54,097 nucleotides of DNA, from contig CAJAVP010000040.1 in NCBI GenBank assembly GCA_903945375.1, positions 1 to 54,097 of the forward strand, written 5' to 3'. Both the position numbers and the translations under genes were made by a program. Position 1 is the stretch's first letter, and every line of letters starts with the position of its first letter. This stretch comes from an uncultured Methylococcaceae bacterium (GTDB lineage: Bacteria > Pseudomonadota > Gammaproteobacteria > Methylococcales > Methylomonadaceae). The notes beneath the pieces were generated by a model. That model was not told the origin of the DNA, did not search any database, and saw only the letters and a list, made by a program, of their open reading frames with translations. Positions 26,608 through 36,216 of this stretch are shown here, piece by piece.

Positions 26608-28944
26608 ATGGCCGAGAGAACCCCAAAACCTAGCCTCAGGTATGGTACAAAAAAACGTGCATCAAAACCGCGTTCGCATTGGTTTAGAAACTTATTTTTG
26701 CTAGTTTTCGCAGGTGTACTCTTCATTGTGCTAAGTTATCTTAGCTATTTAGACTATAACGTGCGCGAACAATTTACCGGCAAACGTTGGTCTATTCCGG
26801 CTCATGTGTATGCGAATCCGGTTGAGCTTTATGCCGGTCACACCATTTCAGCAGACAGTTTTGAGGAATTGCTACAACAACTAAGCTATCGGAAAGATAC
26901 TCAACTAGCGTTTGATGGCAGCTATTATCGAAGTGGCCTGCAATTTCATGTTAGAACCCGCGATTTTGCTTTTTGGGATGTTGAGCAACCTAGCCTGTTG
27001 ATGCAAATCAATTTTAATGATGCCGGTATTTCTCAAATTATCGATGTCAAAAAAGCGGAAGACATCGCCATTATCCGCATGGATCCAGTGCAAATCGGTA
27101 GTTTTTATCCCGCCATTAAAGAAGATCGTGTACTCATTAAACTAAGTGATGCCCCAGAAGTCTTGATTAAAGGTTTGCTTGCCTCCGAAGACCGTGATTT
27201 TTATCAACATTATGGCATTTCAGTACGTGGCATTGGTCGAGCGATTTGGGCAAACTTGCGAGCCGGCGGCATGGTACAAGGCGGCAGCACGATCACCCAG
27301 CAACTCGCCAAAAACTTTTACCTCAGCTCAGAGCGCAGCCTAGAACGTAAAATCAAAGAAGCGTTAATGGCCTTAATTTTGGAGTTTCGTTACAGCAAAG
27401 ATGAAATTCTAGAAGCCTATCTCAATGAAATCTATTTGGGACAAAATGGAATCAGTGCCGTACACGGCTTTGGTTTGGCCAGTGAATTTTATTTTGGCAG
27501 CTCACTTAAAGACCTACCCTTAGAGCAAGTCGCCTCTTTAGTCGCCTTAGTGCGTGGGCCTTCGGAATATGACCCTAGACGTTATCCTGAGCGGGCACTA
27601 CAACGCCGAAATCTCGTGCTGGATCAAATGGTTTTGGAGCATTATGTCACCGAGCCGCAAGCCCAAGAAGCCAAAGCAAAAACACTCAGCGTCATTCCTC
27701 GTAATCATCGGATTGGCAACCGCTATCCCGGCTTTTTGGAATTGGTTAAACGCCGCTTAAAAGAAGACTATCGTGAAGAAGATATTACCTCAGATGGCCT
27801 AAAAATCTTCACCACCTTAGATACGCAAATCCAAGACACGCTAGAAAAAACCGTCACTAATAAATTAAACCAATTGGAAAAATTACCCAAAGCGGATAAT
27901 TTACAAGCCGCAGTTGTGGTAACACGACGTGACGGCGGCGAAATTGTCGCCTTACTCAGTGGACGCGATAATTCAGCCGCAGGTTTTAATCGCGCTCTCG
28001 ATGCCGTTCGTCCGATTGGCTCGTTAATTAAGCCTGTGGTTTATTTAACCGCCTTAGAAAATTCCAAAAAATACACCATTACCAGCTCGGTCAATGACTC
28101 CGCGATTGTCGTACACGGACAAAATGGTCAAGACTGGATACCCAAAAACTATGATCATCGGGAACATGGCCGCGTTCCCTTGCACACGGCCTTAGCAAAA
28201 TCGTATAACTTGGCGACTGTGCGAATTGGTATGGATGTGGGCATTGCCAAAACCGCTAAGACTTTAAAAAACATGGGTGTAAACAAAGACGTAGAACTTT
28301 TTCCTTCGTTATTACTCGGTGCATCCGCCTTGTCGCCCCTAGAAGTCACCCAAATTTATCAAACTCTCGCAGGTGATGGCTTTTTAACACCGATTAAAGC
28401 GATACGTGCAGTGGTTGCCGCTAATGGCGAGCATTTGCAAAGTTACCCCTACAACGTCAAGCAAGCGGTTGATCCAGCCGCCACGTTTATCGTGAATACC
28501 ATTTTGCAAGAAGTGATGCACGATGGAACCGGACATGATGCGTATCAAGTTTTTCCACAAGACTACGGCTTAGTCGGCAAAACGGGCACAACCAATGATG
28601 CTAAAGACAGTTGGTTTGCCGGTTATACCGGGGATTATCTCGCGACGGTTTGGGTGGGCAGAGATGACAACAAACCGATCGGTTTAACCGGTGCAACCGG
28701 CGCTTTGCCGGTGTGGACTTCGTTAATGCGGCAAATCTCAACGCAACCGGTTAGTTTATTGCCGCCGGATAATATTAAAATCGTCGATGTCGATCGCTAC
28801 TCTGGATTATTAGCCAACAAATCTTGCGGAACAGCCAAAGCCTACCCGTATATCACGGGATCAGAACCTAAATCGTATTCATCTTGCGGAAATCCCGCTC
28901 CTGAATCCGATAAATCTTGGTTTGAAGAGTTTTTTCCTGATTAG
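26608..28944 (+). CDS. mrcB: Penicillin-binding protein 1B (bifunctional peptidoglycan synthase)
   Basis: The 778-residue class A PBP polymerises and cross-links peptidoglycan in the periplasm. It has a basic cytoplasmic N-terminus and a single membrane anchor (about residues 28-47). The glycosyltransferase domain has EDRDFYQHYGIS and GGSTITQQLAKN (about 192-235). The transpeptidase domain carries the catalytic SLIK (in RPIGSLIKP), the SYN motif (KSYNLATVR) and KTGTTND. The extra region between anchor and GT domain fits PBP1B rather than PBP1A. It stands alone after the clpX hairpin, with about 250 bases of upstream space for its own promoter. Confidence 0.93.
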   Translation: MAERTPKPSLRYGTKKRASKPRSHWFRNLFLLVFAGVLFIVLSYLSYLDYNVREQFTGKRWSIPAHVYANPVELYAGHTISADSFEELLQQLSYRKDTQLAFDGSYYRSGLQFHVRTRDFAFWDVEQPSLLMQINFNDAGISQIIDVKKAEDIAIIRMDPVQIGSFYPAIKEDRVLIKLSDAPEVLIKGLLASEDRDFYQHYGISVRGIGRAIWANLRAGGMVQGGSTITQQLAKNFYLSSERSLERKIKEALMALILEFRYSKDEILEAYLNEIYLGQNGISAVHGFGLASEFYFGSSLKDLPLEQVASLVALVRGPSEYDPRRYPERALQRRNLVLDQMVLEHYVTEPQAQEAKAKTLSVIPRNHRIGNRYPGFLELVKRRLKEDYREEDITSDGLKIFTTLDTQIQDTLEKTVTNKLNQLEKLPKADNLQAAVVVTRRDGGEIVALLSGRDNSAAGFNRALDAVRPIGSLIKPVVYLTALENSKKYTITSSVNDSAIVVHGQNGQDWIPKNYDHREHGRVPLHTALAKSYNLATVRIGMDVGIAKTAKTLKNMGVNKDVELFPSLLLGASALSPLEVTQIYQTLAGDGFLTPIKAIRAVVAANGEHLQSYPYNVKQAVDPAATFIVNTILQEVMHDGTGHDAYQVFPQDYGLVGKTGTTNDAKDSWFAGYTGDYLATVWVGRDDNKPIGLTGATGALPVWTSLMRQISTQPVSLLPPDNIKIVDVDRYSGLLANKSCGTAKAYPYITGSEPKSYSSCGNPAPESDKSWFEEFFPD

Positions 28945-29035
28945 TGATTTTAGGCTACCCGCTTAAGGCGTATGGGTATCTACACAAGTTTTTTCTGCTA
29001 TCATTCAAACTTCTATTTTTTCAGGAACTCACGCT

Positions 29036-29123
29036 ATGACGACCCCAACCGAAATGACGTTTATCGACGGCAGCCTTGCTTCACTCAACACCCTGATGGT
29101 AGGACTCGCACCGGATAGCATCG
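29036..29123 (+). pseudogene. Remnant of a DUF4347-like surface protein N-terminus
   Basis: An ATG at 29036 opens a frame reading TEMTFIDGSLASLNTLMVGL. This resembles the start of DUF4347 domains (pattern: FID, then about five residues, then LxxGL), which are found at the N-terminus of large secreted or adhesin-like proteins. The similarity ends at the boundary of the inverted-repeat element at 29124, and the frame closes at 29236 inside the element. I read this as an adhesin-type gene cut off by an insertion. The family match is from memory and short. Confidence 0.4.
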
Positions 29124-29361
29124 TAGGTTGGGTTGCAAACAGCAGGCAACCCAACTGGGTAAGCGCATATAAACATTTTAAACAATCAATAACTTACAAA
29201 ATACAAGCTAAAAAGTTATGTATTAAATCGGAATAACCAGAGTATTCGCTTATATCAGCGGCAACGATGGCTGCTCAAATTTTCAGGTTTACCATAATCA
29301 AATTATAACCTATTGATATTTAATTGAGTTTATATGCGCTTGTCCTAGCAACCCAACCTAC
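29124..29361. repeat. MITE-like element bounded by 14-bp inverted repeats
   Basis: GTAGGTTGGGTTGC (29124-29137) and its exact reverse complement GCAACCCAACCTAC (29348-29361) bound 238 bases with no real gene inside. A second partner, GCAACCCAAC at 29147-29156, lets the left end fold into a local hairpin, as REP elements do. The element sits in the DUF4347-like relic. Target duplications are not obvious; a TA dinucleotide is possible. Confidence 0.55.
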
Positions 29362-29538
29362 ACCACTGCACCGCCAAGGATATGGATTATGCACGGCATA
29401 CCGACCAAGACGTTGCGGTATCCGAGGGCAGTGTGCAACGTCTCTACGTTGGCTCAACTTTCCCTTAACCAATCAACCCATTCATGCTATAAAGCCCGCG
29501 TTGATTTTCTTCTAATATTTTGATTTAAGGCACATACA

Positions 29539-32283
29539 ATGACAACAACCGCAGGCGCTATCATCACCGATTTCGGTGGTTATGATAAAGGGCAATCGAT
29601 ACAAGTACAGTCGGATGGCAAAATTGTGGTGCTAGGCACTGCGGCATTAGCGAGTAGCGATGGGCTTGCCATTGCTCGCTACAATAGCAATGGCAGTTTA
29701 GATACCACATTTAGCGGCGATGGACTATTAGTTGCGGCGGGTGCGATGCCGATTTCTGCCATGCGTTTACTCAGTAACGGCAAATTTTTAACCGTTGGCT
29801 CGAGTGGTGGCGATTTTGCTGTGGCGCGTTATAACAGCGATGGCAGCTTAGATAAGACGTTTTCGGGTGATGGGATTTTAACAACCAATGCAAGTTCATA
29901 TTGGTTTGGTGATAATTACCGCGAGGCAGCGTACAACGTTACGATTCAAGTGGATGGCAAGTTGTTAGCTATTGGCTACGATACTCGGCACAACGATAAT
30001 GATTCTGCCTATTTTGCCGCCATACGCTACAACAGCGATGGTAGCCTAGATAATAGTTTTGCTGGAAACGGTATATTTAATAGCGATGATGCGGGTTTTA
30101 AAGGGGTTGCTAGCTGTGGCTTTGTTGCCTTAGATGGCAAAATTGTGTTGGCGGGCGATAGCAATAACGATTTTGCTGTGATGCGTTTGAACCGTGACGG
30201 TACATTCGATACCAGTTTTAGCGGCGATGGTAAAGTCACCACCAACGTTGGTGGCGCAGGCAGTGTTTATGCGGTGAGCATTCTCAGTACGGGCAAAATT
30301 TTAGTCGTGGGTAACAGTGACGGTACGTTTGCCGCTGTGCGTTATAACGTGGATGGCAGTTTAGATACCAGTTTTAGTGACGATGGTATTGTGACTAGCA
30401 ATGCCGCTATTAATGAAGTGATGTCGAGCATTGTCACGCTGCCTGATGGCAAGTTTTTAGCGGCGGGAACGAACGGTAATTATGATTTAGTGGTGGTGCG
30501 TTACAATGCCGATGGCACTTTAGACTCCACCTTCGGTAAAAATGGCCGGGTTACCACTGACTTAGGTGGCGCCGAAGAATGCACTGGCCTTGCTGTGCAG
30601 AACGATGGCAAGATTTTATTAACAGGCACTTCTGACAGCGATTTTGTGCTGGTACGTTACAACACCGATGGCAGCCTGGACAGTACATTCAGTCCTGACC
30701 CGATTTCTCCTCACTCACCCACTGGCACGGTTACCATCAACGACACTACCCCCACCGTCGGCGACACCCTCGTTGCCGGCAACTCCTTAGCCGATGCTGA
30801 CGGCCCTGCATCATTGGCAATCACTTACCAATGGCAAGCCGACACAGCGGTGCTGGGCACAGGCGCGACGTACACCGTCACTGCCGCTGAATTGGGCAAA
30901 ACACTGACCGTAACCGCCAGTTACACCGACAAGGGTGGCACTAAAGAAAGCGTGGCGAGTACAGCAACTGCGGCAGTCGCCAAAGCCGGTGACCCTGTAG
31001 ACCCGACACCAGGCACACCCGGATTCACTTTTACCCCCAGTGGCACGGCAACGGGTGAAGACGGCACACCAGCCATCTATGCCGTGTCACTCAATAGCCA
31101 ACCATTCCGTGATGTGACCTTGACCTTTACCAGCAGCAATGACAAAGAAGGTGTGATTACTGGCGCAAAAACCATGACCTTTACTAACAGTTCGTGGGCA
31201 ACACCACAAACGCTAACCATTACTGGCGTTGATGATGCTGTAAATGATGGCGATGTTTCCTATCAAATCACCGCTGCTTTATCGTCAATCGATATTAATT
31301 ACAAATTGCTCACCGTGAAACCCTTAGCGTTGGTCAATATTGATAATGATGTAGCCGTGCCAGGAAAGATTATTTATGGTGATGTGGGCGGTTCAAAAGC
31401 CGATTTTGTTACCAGTGGCAGTGCTGACAATCAAAGCGGGGAGGGCGCCGATACGATTTATGGGCTGAATATGCCGGATGATTTATCGGGTGGTTTGGGC
31501 AATGATACGATTTATGGTGGCTTAGGGCCTGATAATCTGTTTGGCGAAAATGGCAATGACACCTTATGGGGTGATGAGGATGCTGATTATATGGATGGTG
31601 GCGCGGGTAATGACATTTTAGATGGTGGCACCGGCATTGATACCATGATTGGCGGTGCGGGTAACGACACTTATTACTTGGGTTATGATGCGGTAGATGT
31701 GATTAACGATCAAGGCTTAAGCTCCGATATTGATACGATCATCATGCCGTATCAGCTCAATAAATACACCTTGCCCAAAGGCATTGAACAAGGCTCGATT
31801 GCTGCGGGTAATGGTAGCAGTATCTTAACGGGCAATAGCAACAATAACAGTTTGACCGGCAACGATGGCAAAAATATCTTAAATGGCGCAACCGGCCGCG
31901 ATTCGCTGTTTGGTGGCGCTGGAGATGATGTGTTAAAAGGCGGCGTGGGCAATGATGCTTTAAGCGGTGGCGCAGGCAAAGACAGTTTTGTGTTTGATGC
32001 GGCTTTAAAAGTCAATGTGGATAAGATCACCGATTTCAAACCTGTTGATGATACGATCAAGCTGGATAATCAGATTTTTACTCAATTAAGCACAGGCGTA
32101 TTAAATGCCACGCAGTTTTATGTCGGCAGTGCCGCGCATGATCCTAATGATTATGTGATTTACAATCCCACCACCGGCACGGTGACCTATGATTCAGATG
32201 CCAGCGGTGCGGGTCAAGGCGTTCAAATTGCCCAGTTGGGTGTTAATTTGCCGCTGACCAATGCGGATTTTGTGGTGATTTAA
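29539..32283 (+). CDS. Secreted delta-60 repeat / RTX calcium-binding protein
   Basis: This 914-residue protein has no signal peptide. Residues 1-395 hold seven delta-60-type repeats with the pattern DGK-hydrophobic, a stretch of about 15 residues, RYNxDGSLDxxF. Next come an Ig-like domain (about 400-490, with YQWQADTAVLG) and a Calx-beta/cadherin-like segment ending VNIDND. RTX nonapeptides of the GGxGxD type (about 620-820, e.g. GGAGNDILDGG) bind calcium. The C-terminal region would carry the type I secretion signal. Such proteins leave the cell through a type I exporter, none of which is in the window. AAGG lies before the ATG. A REP palindrome follows the stop. Confidence 0.88.
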   Translation: MTTTAGAIITDFGGYDKGQSIQVQSDGKIVVLGTAALASSDGLAIARYNSNGSLDTTFSGDGLLVAAGAMPISAMRLLSNGKFLTVGSSGGDFAVARYNSDGSLDKTFSGDGILTTNASSYWFGDNYREAAYNVTIQVDGKLLAIGYDTRHNDNDSAYFAAIRYNSDGSLDNSFAGNGIFNSDDAGFKGVASCGFVALDGKIVLAGDSNNDFAVMRLNRDGTFDTSFSGDGKVTTNVGGAGSVYAVSILSTGKILVVGNSDGTFAAVRYNVDGSLDTSFSDDGIVTSNAAINEVMSSIVTLPDGKFLAAGTNGNYDLVVVRYNADGTLDSTFGKNGRVTTDLGGAEECTGLAVQNDGKILLTGTSDSDFVLVRYNTDGSLDSTFSPDPISPHSPTGTVTINDTTPTVGDTLVAGNSLADADGPASLAITYQWQADTAVLGTGATYTVTAAELGKTLTVTASYTDKGGTKESVASTATAAVAKAGDPVDPTPGTPGFTFTPSGTATGEDGTPAIYAVSLNSQPFRDVTLTFTSSNDKEGVITGAKTMTFTNSSWATPQTLTITGVDDAVNDGDVSYQITAALSSIDINYKLLTVKPLALVNIDNDVAVPGKIIYGDVGGSKADFVTSGSADNQSGEGADTIYGLNMPDDLSGGLGNDTIYGGLGPDNLFGENGNDTLWGDEDADYMDGGAGNDILDGGTGIDTMIGGAGNDTYYLGYDAVDVINDQGLSSDIDTIIMPYQLNKYTLPKGIEQGSIAAGNGSSILTGNSNNNSLTGNDGKNILNGATGRDSLFGGAGDDVLKGGVGNDALSGGAGKDSFVFDAALKVNVDKITDFKPVDDTIKLDNQIFTQLSTGVLNATQFYVGSAAHDPNDYVIYNPTTGTVTYDSDASGAGQGVQIAQLGVNLPLTNADFVVI

Positions 32284-32296
32284 TCGCCGATGCGCT

Positions 32297-32329
32297 GTAG
32301 GGTGGGCAAAAAAGCGTTGTCCACCCTAC
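32297..32329. repeat. REP-like palindrome (GTAGGGTGG type)
   Basis: A 33-base palindrome, starting GTAGGGTGGGCAA and ending CCACCCTAC, lies between the RTX gene and lolA. It is related in its ends to the elements at 36125 and 43382. It can also act as a transcription barrier after the RTX gene. Confidence 0.7.
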
Positions 32330-32371
32330 CTAGCTAAATTCTTACCGTTTTTTATAGGGCAATTCAACATT

Positions 32372-33001
32372 ATGCTAAAAAAGTGCCGCAATCTGCTGTT
32401 AGTTTTATTACTGAGCAGTCACAGTCTTTACGCGCTCGCCGCTGAACCCGCGATGGTCGAGTTACAAAATTTTTTAAATACCACACGCGCCTTAACAGCG
32501 GACTTTAAGCAAATCACACTCAATGAGTCTGGCAAAACGACACAAACCAGTTACGGCTTGTTTTATTTGCAGCGTCCTGGAAAATTTCGTTGGGATTATC
32601 AAAAGCCTTTCCAGCAACAAATTGTCTCCACCTCGGGCAAAGTTTGGTTTTACGATACGGATTTAGAGCAAGTTACTATTAAAAAACTGGATGAGTCGGT
32701 CGGCTCAACACCCGCTTTATTATTAAGCGGCGATGTGTCGTTAGAAGCCAATTATCTCCTCGAAGAACAAGGTGTTGAAGGTGAGGTTCATTGGTTGAAA
32801 CTGCAACCTAAAGATAAAGATAGCACCTTTAAATACTTATTGATTGGCTTGGCGCATGGCGAATTAACCGGCATGGAACTCAGCGATAATTTTGGCAGTT
32901 TAACGCGGATTTATTTTTCAAATCTAAAACACAATATCAACATTGACCCGCAATTATTTGAATTTAAAACCCCCAAAGGGGCGGATGTATTTTCTGAATA
33001 G
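32372..33001 (+). CDS. lolA: Outer-membrane lipoprotein carrier protein LolA
   Basis: The 209-residue periplasmic chaperone takes lipoproteins released by LolCDE and passes them to LolB at the outer membrane. It has a signal peptide (about residues 1-23, ending ALA before AEP) and the LolA core with LTADFKQ, RPGKFRWDYQKPF and DNFGSLTRIYF. The length matches the family. It is followed after nine bases by rarA, a pairing conserved in many gammaproteobacteria. Confidence 0.93.
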   Translation: MLKKCRNLLLVLLLSSHSLYALAAEPAMVELQNFLNTTRALTADFKQITLNESGKTTQTSYGLFYLQRPGKFRWDYQKPFQQQIVSTSGKVWFYDTDLEQVTIKKLDESVGSTPALLLSGDVSLEANYLLEEQGVEGEVHWLKLQPKDKDSTFKYLLIGLAHGELTGMELSDNFGSLTRIYFSNLKHNINIDPQLFEFKTPKGADVFSE

Positions 33002-33010
33002 TGCGTAACC

Positions 33011-34333
33011 ATGCTGATGACCTCTAACCTAGACAAACCACTCGCCGATCGAATGCGTCCGCAGCGCTTGGATGAATACGCTGGTCAGCAGCATATTCTG
33101 CAAGCGGGCAAACCGCTTTATGAAGCGATTCTCTCAGGTCGTCTGCATTCGATGATTTTTTGGGGACCACCTGGAACGGGCAAAACCACCTTAGCAAAGC
33201 TGATTGCTCAACACTCGGACGCAGCATTTATGCCTATTTCGGCGGTATTATCTGGCGTTAAAGAAATCAGAGCGGCAGTGGCAGAGGCCAAAAAAATCCA
33301 ATCCGAACAAAATCGCCGTACTGTTTTGTTTGTTGATGAAGTCCATCGGTTTAACAAATCCCAACAAGATGCTTTTTTGCCGCATGTCGAAGATGGCACT
33401 GTCTTTTTTATCGGTGCAACAACTGAAAATCCTTCCTTTGCACTGAATAATGCGTTGTTATCCCGTGCCCGCGTCTATATTTTACAAGCACTCAGTCAGG
33501 ATGCCTTATTAAACGTCTTAGAACGTGCATTAACCGAGCCGCTGCGCGGATTAGGGCAATTGAACATTACTATCGCCGATGAGATAAAAATACAATTTGC
33601 TAGCGCAGCCGATGGTGATGCCAGACGCTTATTGAATTTTTTGGAAATTGCTGTGGAATTAGCCGCAGCCAAGCAAAGCGGCACGATTGACGCTGACATT
33701 GCCAACGAAATGCTTACGGGTGGCGTGAGACGTTTTGATCATCAAGGCGAAGAATTTTATAACCAAATTTCGGCATTGCATAAATCAGTACGAGGCAGTT
33801 CGCCCGATGCTGCCCTATATTGGCTGTGCCGTATGTTTGATGGCGGCTGTGATTTAGGTTATTTAGCGCGGCGTATTGTTCGCATGGCCTCTGAAGATAT
33901 CGGCAATGCAGACCCTAGAGCCTTGCAAATAGCTATTAATGCGTGGGAAGCGCAAGAGCGTTTGGGCAGTCCTGAAGGTGAATTAAGTTTGGCGCAAGCG
34001 GTTGTCTACTTAGCGTGTGCGCCTAAAAGTAATGCCGTTTATAGTGCCTTTAAAGCCGCATTCCATGATGCTCGTCAACATGGCAGCTTGGAAGTACCGG
34101 TACATTTACGCAACGCCCCAACCACACTGATGAAAAACTTGGATTATGGCAAAGCTTATCGCTATGCCCATGACGAGCCTGAAGCCTATGCCGCTGGTGA
34201 AAATTATTTTCCAGAGCCATTAACTGGAACGCGCTATTACCACCCCGTCAATCGGGGTCTGGAAATTAAAATCGCGGAAAAATTAAAACATTTACAAGAA
34301 CTGGACGGTTTAAAAAACGGCAACCGTCTATAG
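33011..34333 (+). CDS. rarA: Replication-associated recombination protein A (AAA ATPase)
   Basis: The 440-residue RarA/MgsA ATPase acts at stalled replication forks. It has the Walker A loop GPPGTGKTTLAK (about residues 54-65), Walker B with FVDEVHRFNKSQQDAFL, the sensor segment GATTENPSF, and the C-terminal tetramerisation region with AHDEPEAYAAGENYFP. It lies downstream of lolA on the same strand and converges on cysG, with only 13 bases between the stops. Confidence 0.94.
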   Translation: MLMTSNLDKPLADRMRPQRLDEYAGQQHILQAGKPLYEAILSGRLHSMIFWGPPGTGKTTLAKLIAQHSDAAFMPISAVLSGVKEIRAAVAEAKKIQSEQNRRTVLFVDEVHRFNKSQQDAFLPHVEDGTVFFIGATTENPSFALNNALLSRARVYILQALSQDALLNVLERALTEPLRGLGQLNITIADEIKIQFASAADGDARRLLNFLEIAVELAAAKQSGTIDADIANEMLTGGVRRFDHQGEEFYNQISALHKSVRGSSPDAALYWLCRMFDGGCDLGYLARRIVRMASEDIGNADPRALQIAINAWEAQERLGSPEGELSLAQAVVYLACAPKSNAVYSAFKAAFHDARQHGSLEVPVHLRNAPTTLMKNLDYGKAYRYAHDEPEAYAAGENYFPEPLTGTRYYHPVNRGLEIKIAEKLKHLQELDGLKNGNRL

Positions 34334-34346
34334 ACTGGGCTTTTGC

Positions 34347-35759
34347 TCAGAGACTATTTAGCGATTTAGATTCATCACCACTATGAAACCACGCTAACTG
34401 CTCGTGCAACTTTACCACCGTGCCGATAATAACCAAGGTTGGCGGCGTAATGTTCAAGCGGGCAACTTTGTCAGGCATCGTCGCTAAGGTGCCGGTAACC
34501 ACGCGCTGGCTGGTGGTTGTGCCTTGCTGAACCAAAGCAATAGGTAAATCCGCAGGGCTGCCATGTTCGATTAACGCTTGGCAAACTCTCTCCAAGCCCA
34601 CTAAGCCCATATACACCACAATGGTTTGCTGAGGTGCTGCCAATTGTGTCCAATTCAGATTAATCGTGCCGTCTTTTAGATGCCCAGTCACAAAGGTGCA
34701 AGATTGAGCATGATCCCTATGTGTCAATGGAATACCGGCATAGGCCGCACAACCGGAAGCTGCGGTTATGCCGGGTATCACTTGAAATTGTATACCTTGC
34801 TGCATGAGTGTTTCGATTTCTTCGCCACCGCGCCCAAAAATAAAGGGATCGCCGCCTTTCAAACGCGCTACCCGTTTACCCGCCAGCGCCAAATCCGCTA
34901 ACAGGGTATTAATCGATTCTTGAGGCAAGGTGTGCTTCGCTCGTTCTTTGCCGACATAAATCTTTTCCGCGTCACGTCGCGCTAAATCCATGATTTCGGG
35001 TGAGACCAAATGATCATAAACAATCACATCGGCTTGCTGCATCAATCTTAATGCTCGAAAAGTTAATAAGTCCGCAGCTCCTGGCCCTGCACCAATTAAA
35101 TACACTTCGCCGCGATTAGCATTGGCAACGCGCTGATCTAACTGTGCTGTTAATTGTTGAGCAGCGGCGCTGTCATTACCGGCAAAAATCAATTCCGCAA
35201 TAGAGCCTTGAAAAACCTCTTCCCAAAAAATCCGACGTTGTGCGGGTTCGGCAATTTTTTCTTTTACTAATGGCCTAAACTGCTCGGCTAACAAGGCTAA
35301 GCGACCAAATGCGGGCGAAATAACGCTTTCCACTTTTGCCCTGAGGAGACGCGCCAACACCGGCGCTACGCCACCGGAAGAGACCGCAACAGTTAACGGT
35401 GAACGGTCGATAATCGCCGGAAAAATAAAACTGCATAAAGCGGGATTATCTACCACATTCACTGGAATAAGCTGTTGTTGAGCCGTTGCGGCAACTAATT
35501 GGTTGGTTAACTCATCATCGGTTGCCGAAATAACCAAACAACATGCGTGTAAGTCACTGGTTTCAAAGCTTTTTTGGTGGATAGTTAAGCCGTGACTGAG
35601 GTGCATTGCAGCCACCTGCGGACTTACGGTTTTGGCAATAACTGTAATTTTGGCACCGGCCCTTGCTAATAACTCAATTTTACGTGCCGCAATTTCACCC
35701 GCACCAACAACTAAGCAAGGCTGATTTTTGAGTTTGATAAAGAGAGGGAAATAGTCCAT
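34347..35759 (-). CDS. cysG: Siroheme synthase (trifunctional)
   Basis: The 470-residue CysG makes siroheme, the cofactor of sulfite and nitrite reductases, from uroporphyrinogen III. The N-terminal precorrin-2 dehydrogenase/ferrochelatase part has [11 protein letters not shown] (about residues 18-28). The C-terminal uroporphyrinogen methyltransferase has [32 protein letters not shown] and the [20 protein letters not shown] segment. All three activities should be present. It converges on rarA and diverges from the tusA-like gene, which would also fit sulfur metabolism. Confidence 0.95.
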   Translation of the reverse strand: MDYFPLFIKLKNQPCLVVGAGEIAARKIELLARAGAKITVIAKTVSPQVAAMHLSHGLTIHQKSFETSDLHACCLVISATDDELTNQLVAATAQQQLIPVNVVDNPALCSFIFPAIIDRSPLTVAVSSGGVAPVLARLLRAKVESVISPAFGRLALLAEQFRPLVKEKIAEPAQRRIFWEEVFQGSIAELIFAGNDSAAAQQLTAQLDQRVANANRGEVYLIGAGPGAADLLTFRALRLMQQADVIVYDHLVSPEIMDLARRDAEKIYVGKERAKHTLPQESINTLLADLALAGKRVARLKGGDPFIFGRGGEEIETLMQQGIQFQVIPGITAASGCAAYAGIPLTHRDHAQSCTFVTGHLKDGTINLNWTQLAAPQQTIVVYMGLVGLERVCQALIEHGSPADLPIALVQQGTTTSQRVVTGTLATMPDKVARLNITPPTLVIIGTVVKLHEQLAWFHSGDESKSLNSL

Positions 35760-35842
35760 ATTCTTATGCTAATGCAGCTAGGGTCGTAAGGATGTATTAT
35801 TATAAACACCCAGTTATTATTAAACGGAAATCTGAGCCAACG

Positions 35843-36073
35843 ATGATTGAATTTAAATTAGAAATTGATGCCAGCGGATTAATGTGTCCGCTGCCTTTAT
35901 TACGTCTTAAAAAGGCATTGTCAACCGTTGCAAGCGGTGAGGTCATTAAAGTCACTGCCACTGATCCCGCCGCTCATTTAGATATTGGTGTGTTTGTAGA
36001 ACAAGCAGGTCATAAATTGCTAGAGTTTGTAAAACTCGCTGATACACAAGTTTTTTACGTTATGAAAAAATAG
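35843..36073 (+). CDS. TusA-family sulfurtransferase
   Basis: This 76-residue protein (from the ATG at 35843; MIEFKLEIDASGL) carries the family motif GLMCPLPLL, with the sulfur-accepting Cys in CPxP. TusA proteins relay persulfide sulfur for tRNA thiolation, molybdenum cofactor synthesis or sulfur oxidation. I prefer 35843 to the frame start at 35792, because the upstream 17 codons are not family-like. It is divergent from cysG, with about 80 bases between the starts. Confidence 0.85.
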   Translation: MIEFKLEIDASGLMCPLPLLRLKKALSTVASGEVIKVTATDPAAHLDIGVFVEQAGHKLLEFVKLADTQVFYVMKK

Positions 36074-36124
36074 CACTCGAGTCACACCAACAACACGCCT
36101 TAGCTCACAGATAATAAAAGAGCC

Positions 36125-36197
36125 GTAGGGTGCATAAGCGATAGCGTCATGCACCTTAAGGGGCGTTGGTGGAGGCGCTATCGCTTATCCACCCTAC
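36125..36197. repeat. REP-like palindromic element with 22-bp arms
   Basis: The left arm GTAGGGTGCATAAGCGATAG.. (36125-36146) pairs with the right arm (36176-36197), whose reverse complement differs at one base. Between them lie 29 bases, including TCATGCAC and GGGGCGTTGGTGG. It occupies the gap between the tusA-like gene and the lipoprotein gene, whose 3' ends face each other. Confidence 0.75.
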
Positions 36198-36216
36198 CCT
36201 GCCTTTGCTCAAGGAT

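Larger units (their letters stand above)
28945..29538. other. Relic region between mrcB and the RTX gene
   Basis: Almost 600 bases hold no intact gene. They contain the start of a DUF4347-like frame (29036 on), an element bounded by long inverted repeats (29124-29361), and a further open stretch (about 29370-29466) whose frame can be read as MDYARHTDQDVAVSEG but which I cannot assign. The region looks like debris of an older surface-protein gene next to an intact one. Confidence 0.5.

Noticed and set aside
29324-29515. Plus-strand 63-codon frame before the RTX gene
   Set aside because: It crosses the right end of the inverted-repeat element, and another frame there reads more protein-like; I take it as relic DNA.
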